From a virus, in the IMG/VR virus record IMGVR_UViG_3300025030_000128, positions 1 through 56,546 of that record: a stretch of DNA of 56,546 nt; one strand, given 5' to 3'. Shown piece after piece: positions 21,617 to 29,802 of the stretch. The notes below the pieces were generated by a model. It was not told the DNA's origin and made no database searches. It was given only the letters and a program-made list of their open reading frames with translations. Both the position numbers and the translations under genes were made by a program. The first letter of the stretch is position 1. Each line of letters starts with the position of its first letter.

Positions 21617-21940
21617 CTAGACTTCGCCATTGCCGGCTTCGCAGCCTTCCGCGGATGTGGTGGTCATACCGGCGATGTAGGCATCGACGTCGAACGGAAT
21701 TGCTTCACCGACTTCACGGCTGAGGACCTTGCACGAGCCGGTGGGGATGAGGTACTGGCCGACCTGAGCCAGACCTTCCATTTCGATCACGAAGCCTTCG
21801 CGCTGGCAGGGAGTGGCCTCACCGAAGAGTTTCTTGGGCAAGCGGATCGACGGGGAGTTGTTGCCGAGTTCTTTGATGCGGGCGAGGACGTTGGAGGAGG
21901 TTTCCGAGACGTGGTTGACGGCGGCGTGGAAAACTTTCAT
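21617..21940 (-). CDS. Unknown protein, 107 aa
   Basis: Starts MKVFHAAVNHVSETSSNVLA after AGGAG. It contains PSIRLPKKLFGEATPCQREG and looks like a compact alpha/beta domain. No family recognised. Near the start of the minus-strand block, so probably expressed early. Confidence 0.65.
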   Translation of the reverse strand: MKVFHAAVNHVSETSSNVLARIKELGNNSPSIRLPKKLFGEATPCQREGFVIEMEGLAQVGQYLIPTGSCKVLSREVGEAIPFDVDAYIAGMTTTSAEGCEAGNGEV

Positions 21941-22007
21941 GGTGATTCTCCTTCTGCGCAGTCGTGCGCGGTTGAGTGCCCAGTATTGGGCGGGATGATG
22001 GATCGGA

Positions 22008-22034
22008 GACGAAAACCCCGGAACAAAACGGGAG
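22008..22034 (-). repeat. Leader repeat copy 1
   Basis: GACGAAAACCCCG on the plus strand begins a small hairpin (CCCG/CGGG). A near copy lies at 22444-22470. Both lie upstream of a minus-strand gene start (94 to 28 bases), so they may be leader or termination elements. Confidence 0.35.
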
Positions 22035-22051
22035 CCTTCATTTTAAGAAGA

Positions 22052-22237
22052 TCATCGGGTTGGCAGTCCGCAGACTGAACACGAGGCCGCCCAGACATCC
22101 GTTTGTCGTTTGCAGCGGCGGCAATAGGCGAAATGGGCTGGTTTGACGGTGATGGGAAGGTGGGCCGCTGCGAGCCTCATAACCTCTTTAGCTGCGTCGT
22201 AGCAGTCAAGCATGGCGCCGTTGACGATGGTTTGCAT
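22052..22237 (-). CDS. Zinc-ribbon mini-protein, 61 aa
   Basis: ATG at 22237 after AGGAGG. A helical front (MLDCYDAAKEVMRLAAAHLP) precedes CRRCKRQTDVWAASCSVCG, a CxxC...CxxC zinc ribbon. Function unknown. Confidence 0.7.
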   Translation of the reverse strand: MQTIVNGAMLDCYDAAKEVMRLAAAHLPITVKPAHFAYCRRCKRQTDVWAASCSVCGLPTR

Positions 22238-22245
22238 AAGTCCTC

Positions 22246-22416
22246 CTAGTCGATGGGTGGTAGACAGGGGTTCGCCCGCCTGATTGACTCGTAGGCCGCT
22301 TCAGCACAGGTATCGCAGAAGCAAGGCTCGTGAGCTTCGACCGCATAGAGTCTTCCGAGGTTGAAGATTAAGAGAGCGGCCAAACAAGCGGTAAGGATAG
22401 CGGCGGTGAGTTTCAC
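22246..22416 (-). CDS. Small secreted or membrane protein, 56 aa
   Basis: A GTG start at 22416 follows AAGGAG. KLTAAILTACLAALLIFNLG is a signal or membrane segment; CFCDTCAE and a final Cys follow. It is the first gene of the minus-strand block, next to the divergent control region. Confidence 0.6.
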   Translation of the reverse strand: MKLTAAILTACLAALLIFNLGRLYAVEAHEPCFCDTCAEAAYESIRRANPCLPPID

Positions 22417-22443
22417 GGTTGTCTCCTTGTGATGAAGGGAAAG

Positions 22444-22470
22444 GAACGAAAACCCCGAGACAAGACTGGG
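22444..22470 (-). repeat. Leader repeat copy 2
   Basis: GAACGAAAACCCCG plus a CCC/GGG hairpin, related to 22008-22034, 28 bases upstream of the GTG of the first minus-strand gene. Confidence 0.35.
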
Positions 22471-22756
22471 AATCTCGACCTTGAAAGGTTAAGCCCAGAA
22501 GTTAAGCCCGCCCGCCTACTTCTCTGTCTTTTTTTACCCATTAGAACTCAAGTAAAGTAGTCTCTGAAAGTTCAAGAAAGCTCAATGAAATCAACAGTGA
22601 AGTGTTATCTATTATTAAATAAAACTCCGTTGTCACTCCAACTATGCTAAATTACTCACATTATACACATAATGGAGTAGCGGCCGAAGTGGCGACCGAG
22701 CCCCTTTTTGCCCCTTCCGAAGGCCCGAGAGTGTCATGCGAGTATTCAGAAAACCA

Positions 22757-22785
22757 TTGACTTGTCCGTACAGGAAGACTAAGGT
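22757..22785 (+). promoter_or_regulatory. Candidate promoter for the RHH gene
   Basis: TTGACT at 22757-22762, a 17-base spacer and TAAGGT at 22780-22785. The -35 is good and the -10 is poor. The spacer contains the left arm of the inverted repeat, consistent with repression. Confidence 0.4.
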
Positions 22786-22807
22786 TTGATCCAACCTGTA
22801 CGTACGG
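22766..22807. promoter_or_regulatory. Inverted-repeat operator candidate
   Basis: CCGTACAGG at 22766-22774 is repeated in inverse at 22795-22802 (CCTGTACG), directly followed by another TACGG, just before the ribosome site of the RHH gene. Ribbon-helix-helix proteins often bind such repeats at their own promoter. Confidence 0.5.
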
Positions 22808-22816
22808 AGGAGAGAA

Positions 22817-23143
22817 ATGCAAGAACGAATCGAACTAAGGATTGATGCCGAGAAGAAGCAGAAGTGGGCTGAGGCGGCCTCTGCCGTAGGGATGTCGCTG
22901 TCTGACTTCATCAGGGAAGCAACCGACCAAAGGGCAGCGACGGGAGTTGAGGCCGCACCAAAGGCTGTGTCCCCAAAGGCCAAGGTAGCCACCCAGAAGG
23001 CACCCCCCCCGGTGAAGACGGCAGCGCAGGCAGCGGCCCAGGTTGCGACTGTGGCGGCCAGCAAGCCCTACAGCAAACCACATCACGGCATGTGCGTGTG
23101 TGACGAATGCGAAGCCAAGCGGCCAGTCAGGTTGATCCGCTGA
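22817..23143 (+). CDS. Ribbon-helix-helix regulator with Cys-rich tail
   Basis: Residues 1-38 (RIELRIDAEKKQKWAEAASA, then GMSLSDFIREA) match the Arc/CopG-type ribbon-helix-helix fold. A long Ala/Pro/Lys-rich linker follows, and the C-terminus has HHGMCVCDECEAKRP, a small metal-binding knuckle. It is the first plus-strand gene, behind a candidate promoter and inverted repeat, so autoregulation and control of the early-to-late switch are plausible inferences. Ribosome site GGAGGAG. Confidence 0.8.
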   Translation: MQERIELRIDAEKKQKWAEAASAVGMSLSDFIREATDQRAATGVEAAPKAVSPKAKVATQKAPPPVKTAAQAAAQVATVAASKPYSKPHHGMCVCDECEAKRPVRLIR

Positions 23144-23145
23144 CC

Positions 23146-23179
23146 ACCACCCCCGCACCCCCTGCGCAAGGGGGGTGGT
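23146..23179 (+). other. Strong hairpin after the RHH gene
   Basis: A 9-bp stem ACCACCCCC/GGGGGTGGT begins three bases after the stop. No T-run follows, so it may be an attenuator or a 3'-end stabiliser. Confidence 0.45.
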
Positions 23180-23245
23180 GAAATAAATGAATCCCCTCGT
23201 TAGAATCTACGTAGAATTTTTCTCGCGTGACATGGAGTTTTTTAG

Positions 23246-23518
23246 ATGATCAAATATCGGATTATTCAGGCTCGTTTTTTGGCGCACATGACAAGCGATG
23301 ATTATTTGCTTGAGGGGATAGCAATACCGACCAGGGCGTTTGAGCGGCGAGGCTTTGGGCCGATGGGGTTTTCGGTGGTAATACACCCGTCGCACATTTT
23401 GGAGGGGAAAAAGGGCGTGGCGTTTCGGAAGGAGCTGGACGCCAACCTTCAGATAGCGTGGGGGCGGAAGCCGAATAAGGATGGAAGTGTGACATATGAT
23501 ATGGAGGTCGACAAATGA
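23246..23518 (+). CDS. Unknown protein, 90 aa
   Basis: MIKYRIIQARFLAHMTSDDY begins a mostly beta protein ending in YDMEVDK. Weak ribosome site (GGAG, 9 bases off). It overlaps the next gene by four bases. No family recognised. Confidence 0.6.
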   Translation: MIKYRIIQARFLAHMTSDDYLLEGIAIPTRAFERRGFGPMGFSVVIHPSHILEGKKGVAFRKELDANLQIAWGRKPNKDGSVTYDMEVDK

Positions 23519-23682
23519 AAGTCGAATTGAGTAGAGATGGGGTTTTGGCGCTTACTCCTGAGACAGAGGCAGAGGCACAGGATTTGAACAGGTGGTTCGC
23601 GGCGTACATGGGCCACGGAACGGAGACGGAGGGGTATTGGGGATCTCTCAGGATAAAGAAGTTTGAATTGTGCCCGCTATGA
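23515..23682 (+). CDS. TPETEA-motif protein, 55 aa
   Basis: MKVELSRDGVLALTPETEAE resembles the cassette gene at 3238. It overlaps its neighbours by ATGA at both ends, so it is translated with them. Function unknown. Confidence 0.65.
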   Translation: MKVELSRDGVLALTPETEAEAQDLNRWFAAYMGHGTETEGYWGSLRIKKFELCPL

Positions 23683-24179
23683 ACAGCCCAGAAGATCGCA
23701 GTAAAGGCGGGCAGGCCCGGGCAGGGAAGGCGCGGGTTGGCGTTCTGGAGGGACAGATCCCCGAGCGGGAGATGATCGTTCTGGAGAAGCGGTTTGTGGA
23801 GGGGGCGACGCTGGAGGAGTGCGCGCGGGCGGCCGGGTACGAGGGGAATGTAGGGACGATGAAGGTGCGGGCGCATCAGATCATCGACAAGCATAAGAAC
23901 GCGAACGGAGAGCTGCTACTGGCGATGTCGAAGCGGGGGATCGATGCCGGCACCCTGGCGGACAAGATTGTTGAAGGTCTGCAGTCGACTATGTTCGTGA
24001 AGAAGAAGGTCGACAAGGACCGGGAGGAGTTAGTGGAGGTCCCAGACAATCACGCCCGCCACAAGTTTGTGGAGACGGTGGTGGATATCTCAGGAGCCCG
24101 GGCGCCGAAGAAGATCGAGATCGAGTCGAAGTCGTTTGAGCAGAGACTTTTGGAGATTACATTACGGAGGGAAGGATGA
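23679..24179 (+). CDS. Terminase small subunit-like protein
   Basis: The 166-residue protein has a basic start, a helix-turn-helix-like segment (EGATLEECARAAGYEGNVGT), a central helical stretch and a C-terminal KKIEIESKSFEQRLLEITLR. Layout and position, three genes ahead of the large terminase, fit a DNA-recognising small subunit. The match is by architecture only. Confidence 0.6.
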   Translation: MNSPEDRSKGGQARAGKARVGVLEGQIPEREMIVLEKRFVEGATLEECARAAGYEGNVGTMKVRAHQIIDKHKNANGELLLAMSKRGIDAGTLADKIVEGLQSTMFVKKKVDKDREELVEVPDNHARHKFVETVVDISGARAPKKIEIESKSFEQRLLEITLRREG

Positions 24180-24865
24180 AATTTGCCAAAGCGGACGTCC
24201 CTATTTTCAACCGCAGCGTCGTGATGTGCACAGAGTGCAGTGAGGCCGAAGCGATTTGCTTTTTCCAAAAATGGGCGAAGGAGAGGGCGAACCACACCCC
24301 ATTTCTTGTCGCTTTGAATTCTTCTGGATGGTGCCAAACAAACGACGGGGATGTCTACCTGTGGGCGCGGGACAAGGACCGCTACTCGGTAGAGCTTCAC
24401 GAAGTCGTTCATGCCGCTTTCCACCTTTGCTCTTCTGTTGATGCACCGCCCCAAGAAGAGATGATCTGCCGGCTGGTCGAATTTCTAAAGATCAACCTGC
24501 TTGACGAATTGGTCGAACACGACGAGATGACGAAAGACCGCTTCTTGCTTTTGCTCCCGAAGATCAGAGAGGCGGCGAGAGAACACGGCTATGCGGTCGG
24601 GCTGCATGGCAGCCTGGCCCGGGACTTCGACCTGATTGCCGTGGCCTGGACAGAAGAGGCCGCTCACCCGGAGGTCGTAGCCGAAGCCATCAAAATTGCT
24701 GCCGGTGGGATGGATCGGTGGCGAGTTCATCCGGCGAGACCAAACGCCCATCCGAAACCACACGGCCGTCTCTGCTACTGCTTTGACTTCGACAAGCACG
24801 ATCCAAACAACCGCGGCTATTGCGACCTGAGTGTTGTTCACCCTGGCTTCAAGGAGGCGACATGA
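24176..24865 (+). CDS. Fusion of a zincin-like domain and a nucleotidyltransferase-like domain
   Basis: Residues 1-115 contain VELHEVVHAAFHLC, an HExxH metallopeptidase-type site. Residues 120-229, from MTKDRFLLLLPKIREAAREH, include VGLHGSLARDFDLIAVAWTE, the GSxxRxxDxD-like core of a small phage nucleotidyltransferase-fold family, and PHGRLCYCF and CDLSVVHP near the end. Each half resembles a stand-alone phage protein, so this is probably an in-frame fusion. Roles unknown. It overlaps the small terminase gene by four bases. Confidence 0.65.
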   Translation: MKFAKADVPIFNRSVVMCTECSEAEAICFFQKWAKERANHTPFLVALNSSGWCQTNDGDVYLWARDKDRYSVELHEVVHAAFHLCSSVDAPPQEEMICRLVEFLKINLLDELVEHDEMTKDRFLLLLPKIREAAREHGYAVGLHGSLARDFDLIAVAWTEEAAHPEVVAEAIKIAAGGMDRWRVHPARPNAHPKPHGRLCYCFDFDKHDPNNRGYCDLSVVHPGFKEAT

Positions 24866-25143
24866 CTATTTTAAGTTTCCTGCAAAAACTAAAACAGCTC
24901 TTCGCCTGGCTTCCGTGGAACAAGCGGACGAACGCCTGGTCGATCCCGGCGAACGCGATTGTCGCCGGCCGCATCATTACCATGGAGCAGCTGCTGTCGT
25001 GGGGCGTACCTGAGTCGGAGCTGTGGAATCTGCACAAGGCCTTTGTGGGAAAGCGGCACACCCTGAGAGCGATGAAGATCGACGGGGAAGACTGCTACCG
25101 GGTGATGAGGATTCGGTACTACGGCGAGCGGAGGATCAAGTGA
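24862..25143 (+). CDS. Unknown basic protein, 93 aa
   Basis: ATG at 24862 after AAGGAGG, overlapping the upstream stop. MTILSFLQKLKQLFAWLPWN is an amphipathic or membrane-prone front; the rest is basic and may bind nucleic acid. No family recognised. Confidence 0.65.
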   Translation: MTILSFLQKLKQLFAWLPWNKRTNAWSIPANAIVAGRIITMEQLLSWGVPESELWNLHKAFVGKRHTLRAMKIDGEDCYRVMRIRYYGERRIK

Positions 25144-25565
25144 GCGACAAGCGAGCGGTACTCAACGTCGCGCGGGCGATCAATGCTCTGCCGGAGCAAA
25201 GGCTCCTCACGGTCTTCACTCCGGTAGAGGGGCTTGGAGGCAGCACGAAGCGCATTCTGACTACCATCAGCCGGGAAACAGCGGTCAACATCATCAGCGA
25301 TCTTGGCGGCGTGGACGTCAGTGATGACGACTGCTGCAGGTCGGGATTCGGGATCTGCTTCCCTCTGATGAGCGGGGGCGAAATCCGCTGGTTCTTCGTC
25401 GAGACACGGCAAGACTTCTGCCCGTTCTGCCAGGGCGCCAAGACGGTCAGAAACGAAGCCGACTTCGAGATCGTCAGTGAGGAATGTTGGGTCTGCGATG
25501 GCGTCGGCCGCATCCTCACAGCACCTCTTCCCCAGAGGCCGAAGAAGACGGAGCTGGTCGCATGA
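25140..25565 (+). CDS. Zinc-finger protein, DnaJ-type CxxCxG pairs, 141 aa
   Basis: A GTG start overlaps the upstream stop. CPFCQG and CWVCDGVGR near the C-terminus form two CxxCxG units as in the DnaJ zinc finger. The first 90 residues include ISRETAVNIISDLGGVDVSD. It lies just before and overlaps the large terminase gene. Function unknown. Confidence 0.65.
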   Translation: MSDKRAVLNVARAINALPEQRLLTVFTPVEGLGGSTKRILTTISRETAVNIISDLGGVDVSDDDCCRSGFGICFPLMSGGEIRWFFVETRQDFCPFCQGAKTVRNEADFEIVSEECWVCDGVGRILTAPLPQRPKKTELVA

Positions 25566-27382
25566 GTGAAGAAGAACAGGGACCGCCCGACATTTCAGAG
25601 GAGGAGCTGGTCGAACTGCTCGACCGCTACCGAACCGACTTTGAATTTGCCGCCCCGAGGCTACTGAAGGTTCTGAACATGAAGGGCAAGATCGTTTCAT
25701 TCGTTCTGAACGGACCGCAGCGAGTGCTCAACAAAATCATCGAGGACATCGCTACCCGCCGCCTCGTTCGTCTCATCCTCCTCAAAGCCCGCCGCGTGGG
25801 ATGGTCCACCCTCATCTCCGCCCGCAACTTCCACAAGACAAGCTGGAACTTTAACCGCCTTGCTTCCCAGGTAACCCACGAACCGGACGCCACCGAGGTC
25901 CTGTTTGGGATGGTGAAGCGCTTCTATGACTTCACCCCCGAGTGGCTACGGCCCTCAACCCGCTACAACAACGCTCGCCTTCTGGACTTCAACACCAAAG
26001 ATGGGAAAGGGCTGGGAAGTGGGTTCCGTGTGGCCACCGCCGCCAAGGAAGACTTTGGTTCTGGCCAGTTGATCCATTATTTTCACGGATCCGAGGTCTC
26101 CAAATGGCCCGAAGAGACGGTCAAGGACCTGATCACGTCGGTGTTGCAGTGCGTGCCAGACGATCCCGACACCGAGGTCATCTTTGAGTCGACCGCCAAA
26201 GGAATCGGTGGGGAATACTTCGACCGCTTCTGGGGCGCCCGCTTCCGCGTCAAGGTCGTGAAGATGAATCCCCCAAGTCTGGATCATCTCTACGGATATG
26301 ACGCCGCCGGGAAGTACGACGTCTCCCGAGCAGCCGAAGAGATTGAGGCGGCCGCGGAATTGGAAGAGGCGATTAACGAAGACGCCAAGGCCGAGAACAT
26401 CTACACCGCGATCTTCGTGCCTTGGTTCTGCTTCGAAGAATACCAGACAAAGCCCTACCCAACCTTCGCCAACGATCTGACCGACGAAGAGAAAGAGATC
26501 CAGAAGACTTACGGGCTAACCCTGGCACAGCTCTACTGGCGCCGTCTGACCATTGCCAACAAGTGCAACGGCAGCATCGACATCTTCAACCAAGAATATC
26601 CGGACTGTCCTGAGCATGCCTTCCTGGCCGCCGGCAGGCCCGTCTTTGACAACGCCAAGCTCATGCGCCTGCGCAATGCCGTACCGAAACCGGTCGCCCG
26701 CTACGAACTCGCCCAGTCGATAAACCAATTTATCTCCAACCCCAAAGGCGCCCTGCTCGTCTGGGAAGAACCGAAGGCAGGACAGAACTACATCATCTCA
26801 GCGGACGTCGCCGAAGGCTTGGAGCATGGCGACTTCTCCTCGGCCGACGTCATCAACCACGCCACCGGGATCCAGGTCGCTCAGTGGCATGGCCATACCG
26901 ACCCCGACCTCTTCGCCTACGTCCTTGCCGCCCTGGGAAAGCGTTACAACACCGCACTCTTGGCGCCCGAGCGTAACAATCACGGCCTGACGGTGGTGAA
27001 ATGGCTGCATGAGATCATCCAATACCCCAATCTCTACGTCGAAATGGTCCCGGATCCCCCGGGAAAGCCCCGCAAACGCTACGGCTGGCTCACATCGAGC
27101 GCCACCAAGCCGATGATTATCGACGTTTTGGTGCGGGAAGTCAGGGACGATTGCCATGGCATCGCCTGTGCGGCCACGTTTGACGAAATGATGGCGTTCA
27201 AAGTGCAGGGAAATGGCAAAACCGAGGCCGATCGCGGCCGCTTTGACGACCGCGTTATCTCTCTGGCCATTGGCAAGTACCTCCGCACCGCGATTCCACT
27301 CCCGGAGGCCGCCATTCCCGACCACATCAAACAGCGGGAGGAGCGAACCGAACGAAAAAGATCACCTCTTGGTTGGACATGA
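25562..27382 (+). CDS. Terminase large subunit
   Basis: The 606-residue protein has an ATPase half with LLKARRVGWSTL (deviant Walker A, about residue 78) and EVIFESTAKG (Walker B and following motif). The nuclease half has ISADVAEGLEHGDFSSADVI (first Asp), LLAPERNNHG and FDDRVISLAIG (last Asp pair). These are the expected metal ligands of the RNase H-fold nuclease. It packages DNA into the prohead. ATG at 25562 overlaps the previous gene. Confidence 0.9.
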   Translation: MSEEEQGPPDISEEELVELLDRYRTDFEFAAPRLLKVLNMKGKIVSFVLNGPQRVLNKIIEDIATRRLVRLILLKARRVGWSTLISARNFHKTSWNFNRLASQVTHEPDATEVLFGMVKRFYDFTPEWLRPSTRYNNARLLDFNTKDGKGLGSGFRVATAAKEDFGSGQLIHYFHGSEVSKWPEETVKDLITSVLQCVPDDPDTEVIFESTAKGIGGEYFDRFWGARFRVKVVKMNPPSLDHLYGYDAAGKYDVSRAAEEIEAAAELEEAINEDAKAENIYTAIFVPWFCFEEYQTKPYPTFANDLTDEEKEIQKTYGLTLAQLYWRRLTIANKCNGSIDIFNQEYPDCPEHAFLAAGRPVFDNAKLMRLRNAVPKPVARYELAQSINQFISNPKGALLVWEEPKAGQNYIISADVAEGLEHGDFSSADVINHATGIQVAQWHGHTDPDLFAYVLAALGKRYNTALLAPERNNHGLTVVKWLHEIIQYPNLYVEMVPDPPGKPRKRYGWLTSSATKPMIIDVLVREVRDDCHGIACAATFDEMMAFKVQGNGKTEADRGRFDDRVISLAIGKYLRTAIPLPEAAIPDHIKQREERTERKRSPLGWT

Positions 27383-27393
27383 GAATATTTTGG

Positions 27394-27421
27394 TTGACAA
27401 TTGAGTAACATTTGGTAGTAA
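27394..27421 (+). promoter_or_regulatory. Promoter before the 27451 gene
   Basis: A perfect TTGACA at 27394-27399 with a 16-base spacer and TAGTAA at 27416-27421. It lies between the terminase gene and a small gene, in an AT-rich gap. Confidence 0.5.
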
Positions 27422-27450
27422 ATGGTGTTAATTTTGACTCAGGAGGTTCA

Positions 27451-27609
27451 ATGGTCCGCTCATCCGACCTCTCAAAAGACGAAAAAGCCGGACTCGAAGC
27501 CCTGTTGAAGCGGCTTCAGCTCATGCCAGCTAAAAGTTGCCAGATCATTCTCCATTGTGCCCAAGGCACAGTCCAGACCATCGAATACGCGCAGTTGAAA
27601 CTGAAGTAG
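27451..27609 (+). CDS. Small unknown protein, 52 aa
   Basis: ATG at 27451 after AGGAGG. MVRSSDLSKDEKAGLEALLK begins a helix; CQIILHCAQGTVQTIEYAQ is a beta hairpin. It has its own promoter and terminator, so it may be an independent unit between terminase and portal. Confidence 0.6.
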   Translation: MVRSSDLSKDEKAGLEALLKRLQLMPAKSCQIILHCAQGTVQTIEYAQLKLK

Positions 27610-27653
27610 CACGACATAACGGCAAGTTTCACCCGCCTACCGCGGTCAATGAA

Positions 27654-27695
27654 GCCCGGATGATGACTTAATTGTCATTGTTCGGGCTTTTTGCT
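27654..27695 (+). terminator. Strong intrinsic terminator
   Basis: A 14-bp stem with a few G-T pairs (GCCCGGATGATGAC / GTCATTGTTCGGGC), loop TTAATT, followed by TTTTTGCTTTT. It separates the small gene from the portal gene. Confidence 0.85.
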
Positions 27696-27711
27696 TTTCA
27701 GGAGTGGCGCG

Positions 27712-29799
27712 ATGCAAGCAATCCCGACGGGAACACCAGGCGTCAGCTCACTCGGTCTGGTGAAGATCCGCACCAACGAAGCCCTCGAAGCCGAAAAAAC
27801 CACTGCCGCCACTCCCTCCACCCAACGTATCGTCGACTCCCTGACTTCCCATCTCAACGGCAAGCTCTTCGCTTCCAAGCGGGCCAAAGAACCGATTGAG
27901 CGACAGATGCTTAAGAACATGCGTCAGGTCTACGGTCAATATGAGCCGGAGAAGCTGGCCGCAATTCGTAACATGGGCGGCAGCGAAGTCTACATTCTCC
28001 TGACCATGACCAAATATCGGGCGGCAATCGCCTGGGTCAACGATATCCTCCGCCCGGTTGGTGACCGCCCCTGGACCATTGCCCCCACCCCCAAAGCCGA
28101 CCTTCCCCCAACCGCCGAACAGCAGATCAAAGCCGAAGGGCAACTTCTTCTCCAGACGGTGATGAAGCAGCTGGCCGCCATGGGACAGAACGCCGACCCG
28201 TCTTACCTGCAGAGCAAAATCCAGAAGTTCGAGCAGGAAGTCAGAGACGACGTTCAGCAGAATATTCAGAAGGAAGCCAAGGTTCGCGCCGAACGCATGG
28301 CAATCAAGATCGATGACCAGATGACCGAAGGTGGCTGGGACGATGCGTTTTGGGCCTTCATCTCCGACCTGATTATGCTCAAGGCCGGCATTCTTAAAGG
28401 CCCGGTTGTCCGCCGCAAGCCGATTGAAAGCTACGTCGAGCGTAATGGCGACTGGGAAATCGACGTCGTCAACAAGCTGGTGCCCGAGTTCGACCGCGTT
28501 TCCCCCTTTGATTACTACCCCCTCTCCGGAGCGACCTCGGCCAAGGATGGCGGCTTCGAACGGCATCATCTCAACCGTGGGGATTTGGTCTCGCTGATCG
28601 GCGTCCCTGGCTACAACGAGGCGAAGATCCGACTGGCCCTGACCGATTATGCCACCGGTCGCCGGGAGATGCTGTCGACCGATACCGAGCTGGCGATGCT
28701 GCGGGACGGACAGACACAGTCGCTGCTCGACTCCGAGCGGATTGAAGCCTGGGAGTTCTGGGGTTCGGTACAGGGCAGTCTGATCCAGAGCTGGGGCTTG
28801 CCGGTCGCCGATGCAGAAATGGAGTACGAGGTCAATGCTTGGATGGTTGGCGAGCACGTCATCCGGTTGATTCTCAACCCCGACAAGCTCGGCCGCAAGC
28901 CGTATGCCATTGATTCCTTCGAGCGGGTTCCTGGTTCCATCTGGGGTAAAGGTCTGCCGGAGCTGATGGCTGACGTGCAGGATGTCTGCAACGCCACCGC
29001 GCGGGCGATCGTCAATAATGCCGGGCTCGCTTCCGGCCCCCAGGTTGAAGTCGACAAGAGCCGCTGTGGCGATAAAGAAGAAATCTGGCCGTGGAAGATC
29101 TGGCCGTCGACCAACGCCCAGATGTCCGATCAGCCAGCAGTCAGGTTCACCCAGCCAACAGTGGTGGTTGGCCCGCTTCTCGAAGTCTTCAACACCTTCT
29201 CCTCGATGGCCGACGACCAGACCGGCGTACCCAAGTGGGCGCACGGCGGTCAATCCGGAGGCGCCGATGAGACCGCTTCGGGCCTTTCCATGCGCATGAC
29301 CTACGCCGCCCGAGGGATCAAGGAAGTCATTGCTCACGTCGACTGTGTGATCAAGGACATCGTCACCCGCACCTACAGCTACAACATGCTCTACGACCCG
29401 GACAAGACGATCAAGGGCGATGCCCGTATTGTCGCCCGCGGATCTTCCTCCCTCTTGGCCAAGGAACAGAGACTGGTTCGTACCAACGAGTTTCTGGCAG
29501 CCACCAACAACCCGCTCGATTCGCAAATCATGGGACTGCCCGGGAGAGCCAAGCTCCTTCGCCAGGCCGCCAAGCTCCTCGACATCGATACCACCGGCAT
29601 CATCCCCGACACCGAGAGCGAGCTGGAGCAGTTACAAGCCCTGGTCGAACAGGCGGAAGCCGCCGGAGCCTCGCCCCCGGGAGGCAGTCAGCCGGGATCT
29701 GGGGCCGCGCCCCCACCTACTCCCCAGACCACTGACGCCGCCGGCAACCCGGCAGGCGGGACTGATACCAACACTTTCCAAAACCCGGAAGGAGCATAA
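27712..29799 (+). CDS. Portal protein
   Basis: The 695-residue protein, its length and its position after the terminase fit a podovirus portal. Recognisable parts are the N-terminal helical region ending YILLTMTKYRAAIAWVNDIL, a central wing (DRVSPFDYYPLSGATSAKDG), PGSIWGKGLPELMADVQDVC with the ring-forming helices, and an Ala/Pro/Gly-rich tail. The ATG at 27712 follows AGGAG. It forms the ring through which DNA enters and leaves the head. Confidence 0.85.
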   Translation: MQAIPTGTPGVSSLGLVKIRTNEALEAEKTTAATPSTQRIVDSLTSHLNGKLFASKRAKEPIERQMLKNMRQVYGQYEPEKLAAIRNMGGSEVYILLTMTKYRAAIAWVNDILRPVGDRPWTIAPTPKADLPPTAEQQIKAEGQLLLQTVMKQLAAMGQNADPSYLQSKIQKFEQEVRDDVQQNIQKEAKVRAERMAIKIDDQMTEGGWDDAFWAFISDLIMLKAGILKGPVVRRKPIESYVERNGDWEIDVVNKLVPEFDRVSPFDYYPLSGATSAKDGGFERHHLNRGDLVSLIGVPGYNEAKIRLALTDYATGRREMLSTDTELAMLRDGQTQSLLDSERIEAWEFWGSVQGSLIQSWGLPVADAEMEYEVNAWMVGEHVIRLILNPDKLGRKPYAIDSFERVPGSIWGKGLPELMADVQDVCNATARAIVNNAGLASGPQVEVDKSRCGDKEEIWPWKIWPSTNAQMSDQPAVRFTQPTVVVGPLLEVFNTFSSMADDQTGVPKWAHGGQSGGADETASGLSMRMTYAARGIKEVIAHVDCVIKDIVTRTYSYNMLYDPDKTIKGDARIVARGSSSLLAKEQRLVRTNEFLAATNNPLDSQIMGLPGRAKLLRQAAKLLDIDTTGIIPDTESELEQLQALVEQAEAAGASPPGGSQPGSGAAPPPTPQTTDAAGNPAGGTDTNTFQNPEGA

Positions 29800-29802
29800 G
29801 CC

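Larger units (their letters stand above)
22417..22816. promoter_or_regulatory. Divergent AT-rich control region
   Basis: These 400 bases separate the minus-strand early block from the plus-strand genes and hold no credible gene. They include the second leader repeat (22444-22470), an AT-rich stretch (22550-22680), the palindrome CATTATACACATAATG at 22659-22674 that contains a minus-strand TATAAT, and the operator-like repeat upstream of the RHH gene. Early promoters in both directions are expected here. Confidence 0.55.

Noticed and set aside
21939-22041. 34-codon minus-strand ORF (MKAPVLFRGF) ending on the next start
   Set aside because: No ribosome site, and it covers the repeated leader element that recurs at 22444 where no such frame exists.
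27616-27650. CATAACGGCAAG after the 27451 gene, like an attC R'' box
   Set aside because: No pairing partner or GTTAT box follows; the region passes straight into a terminator. One box alone is not enough.
27748-29526. A 592-codon minus-strand ORF opposite the portal gene
   Set aside because: It mirrors the codon bias of the portal gene (third-position GC), has no ribosome site and no recognisable motif. Similar antisense ORFs at 1181-1822, 32013-33020, 52894-53808 and 55213-56460 were rejected for the same reason.
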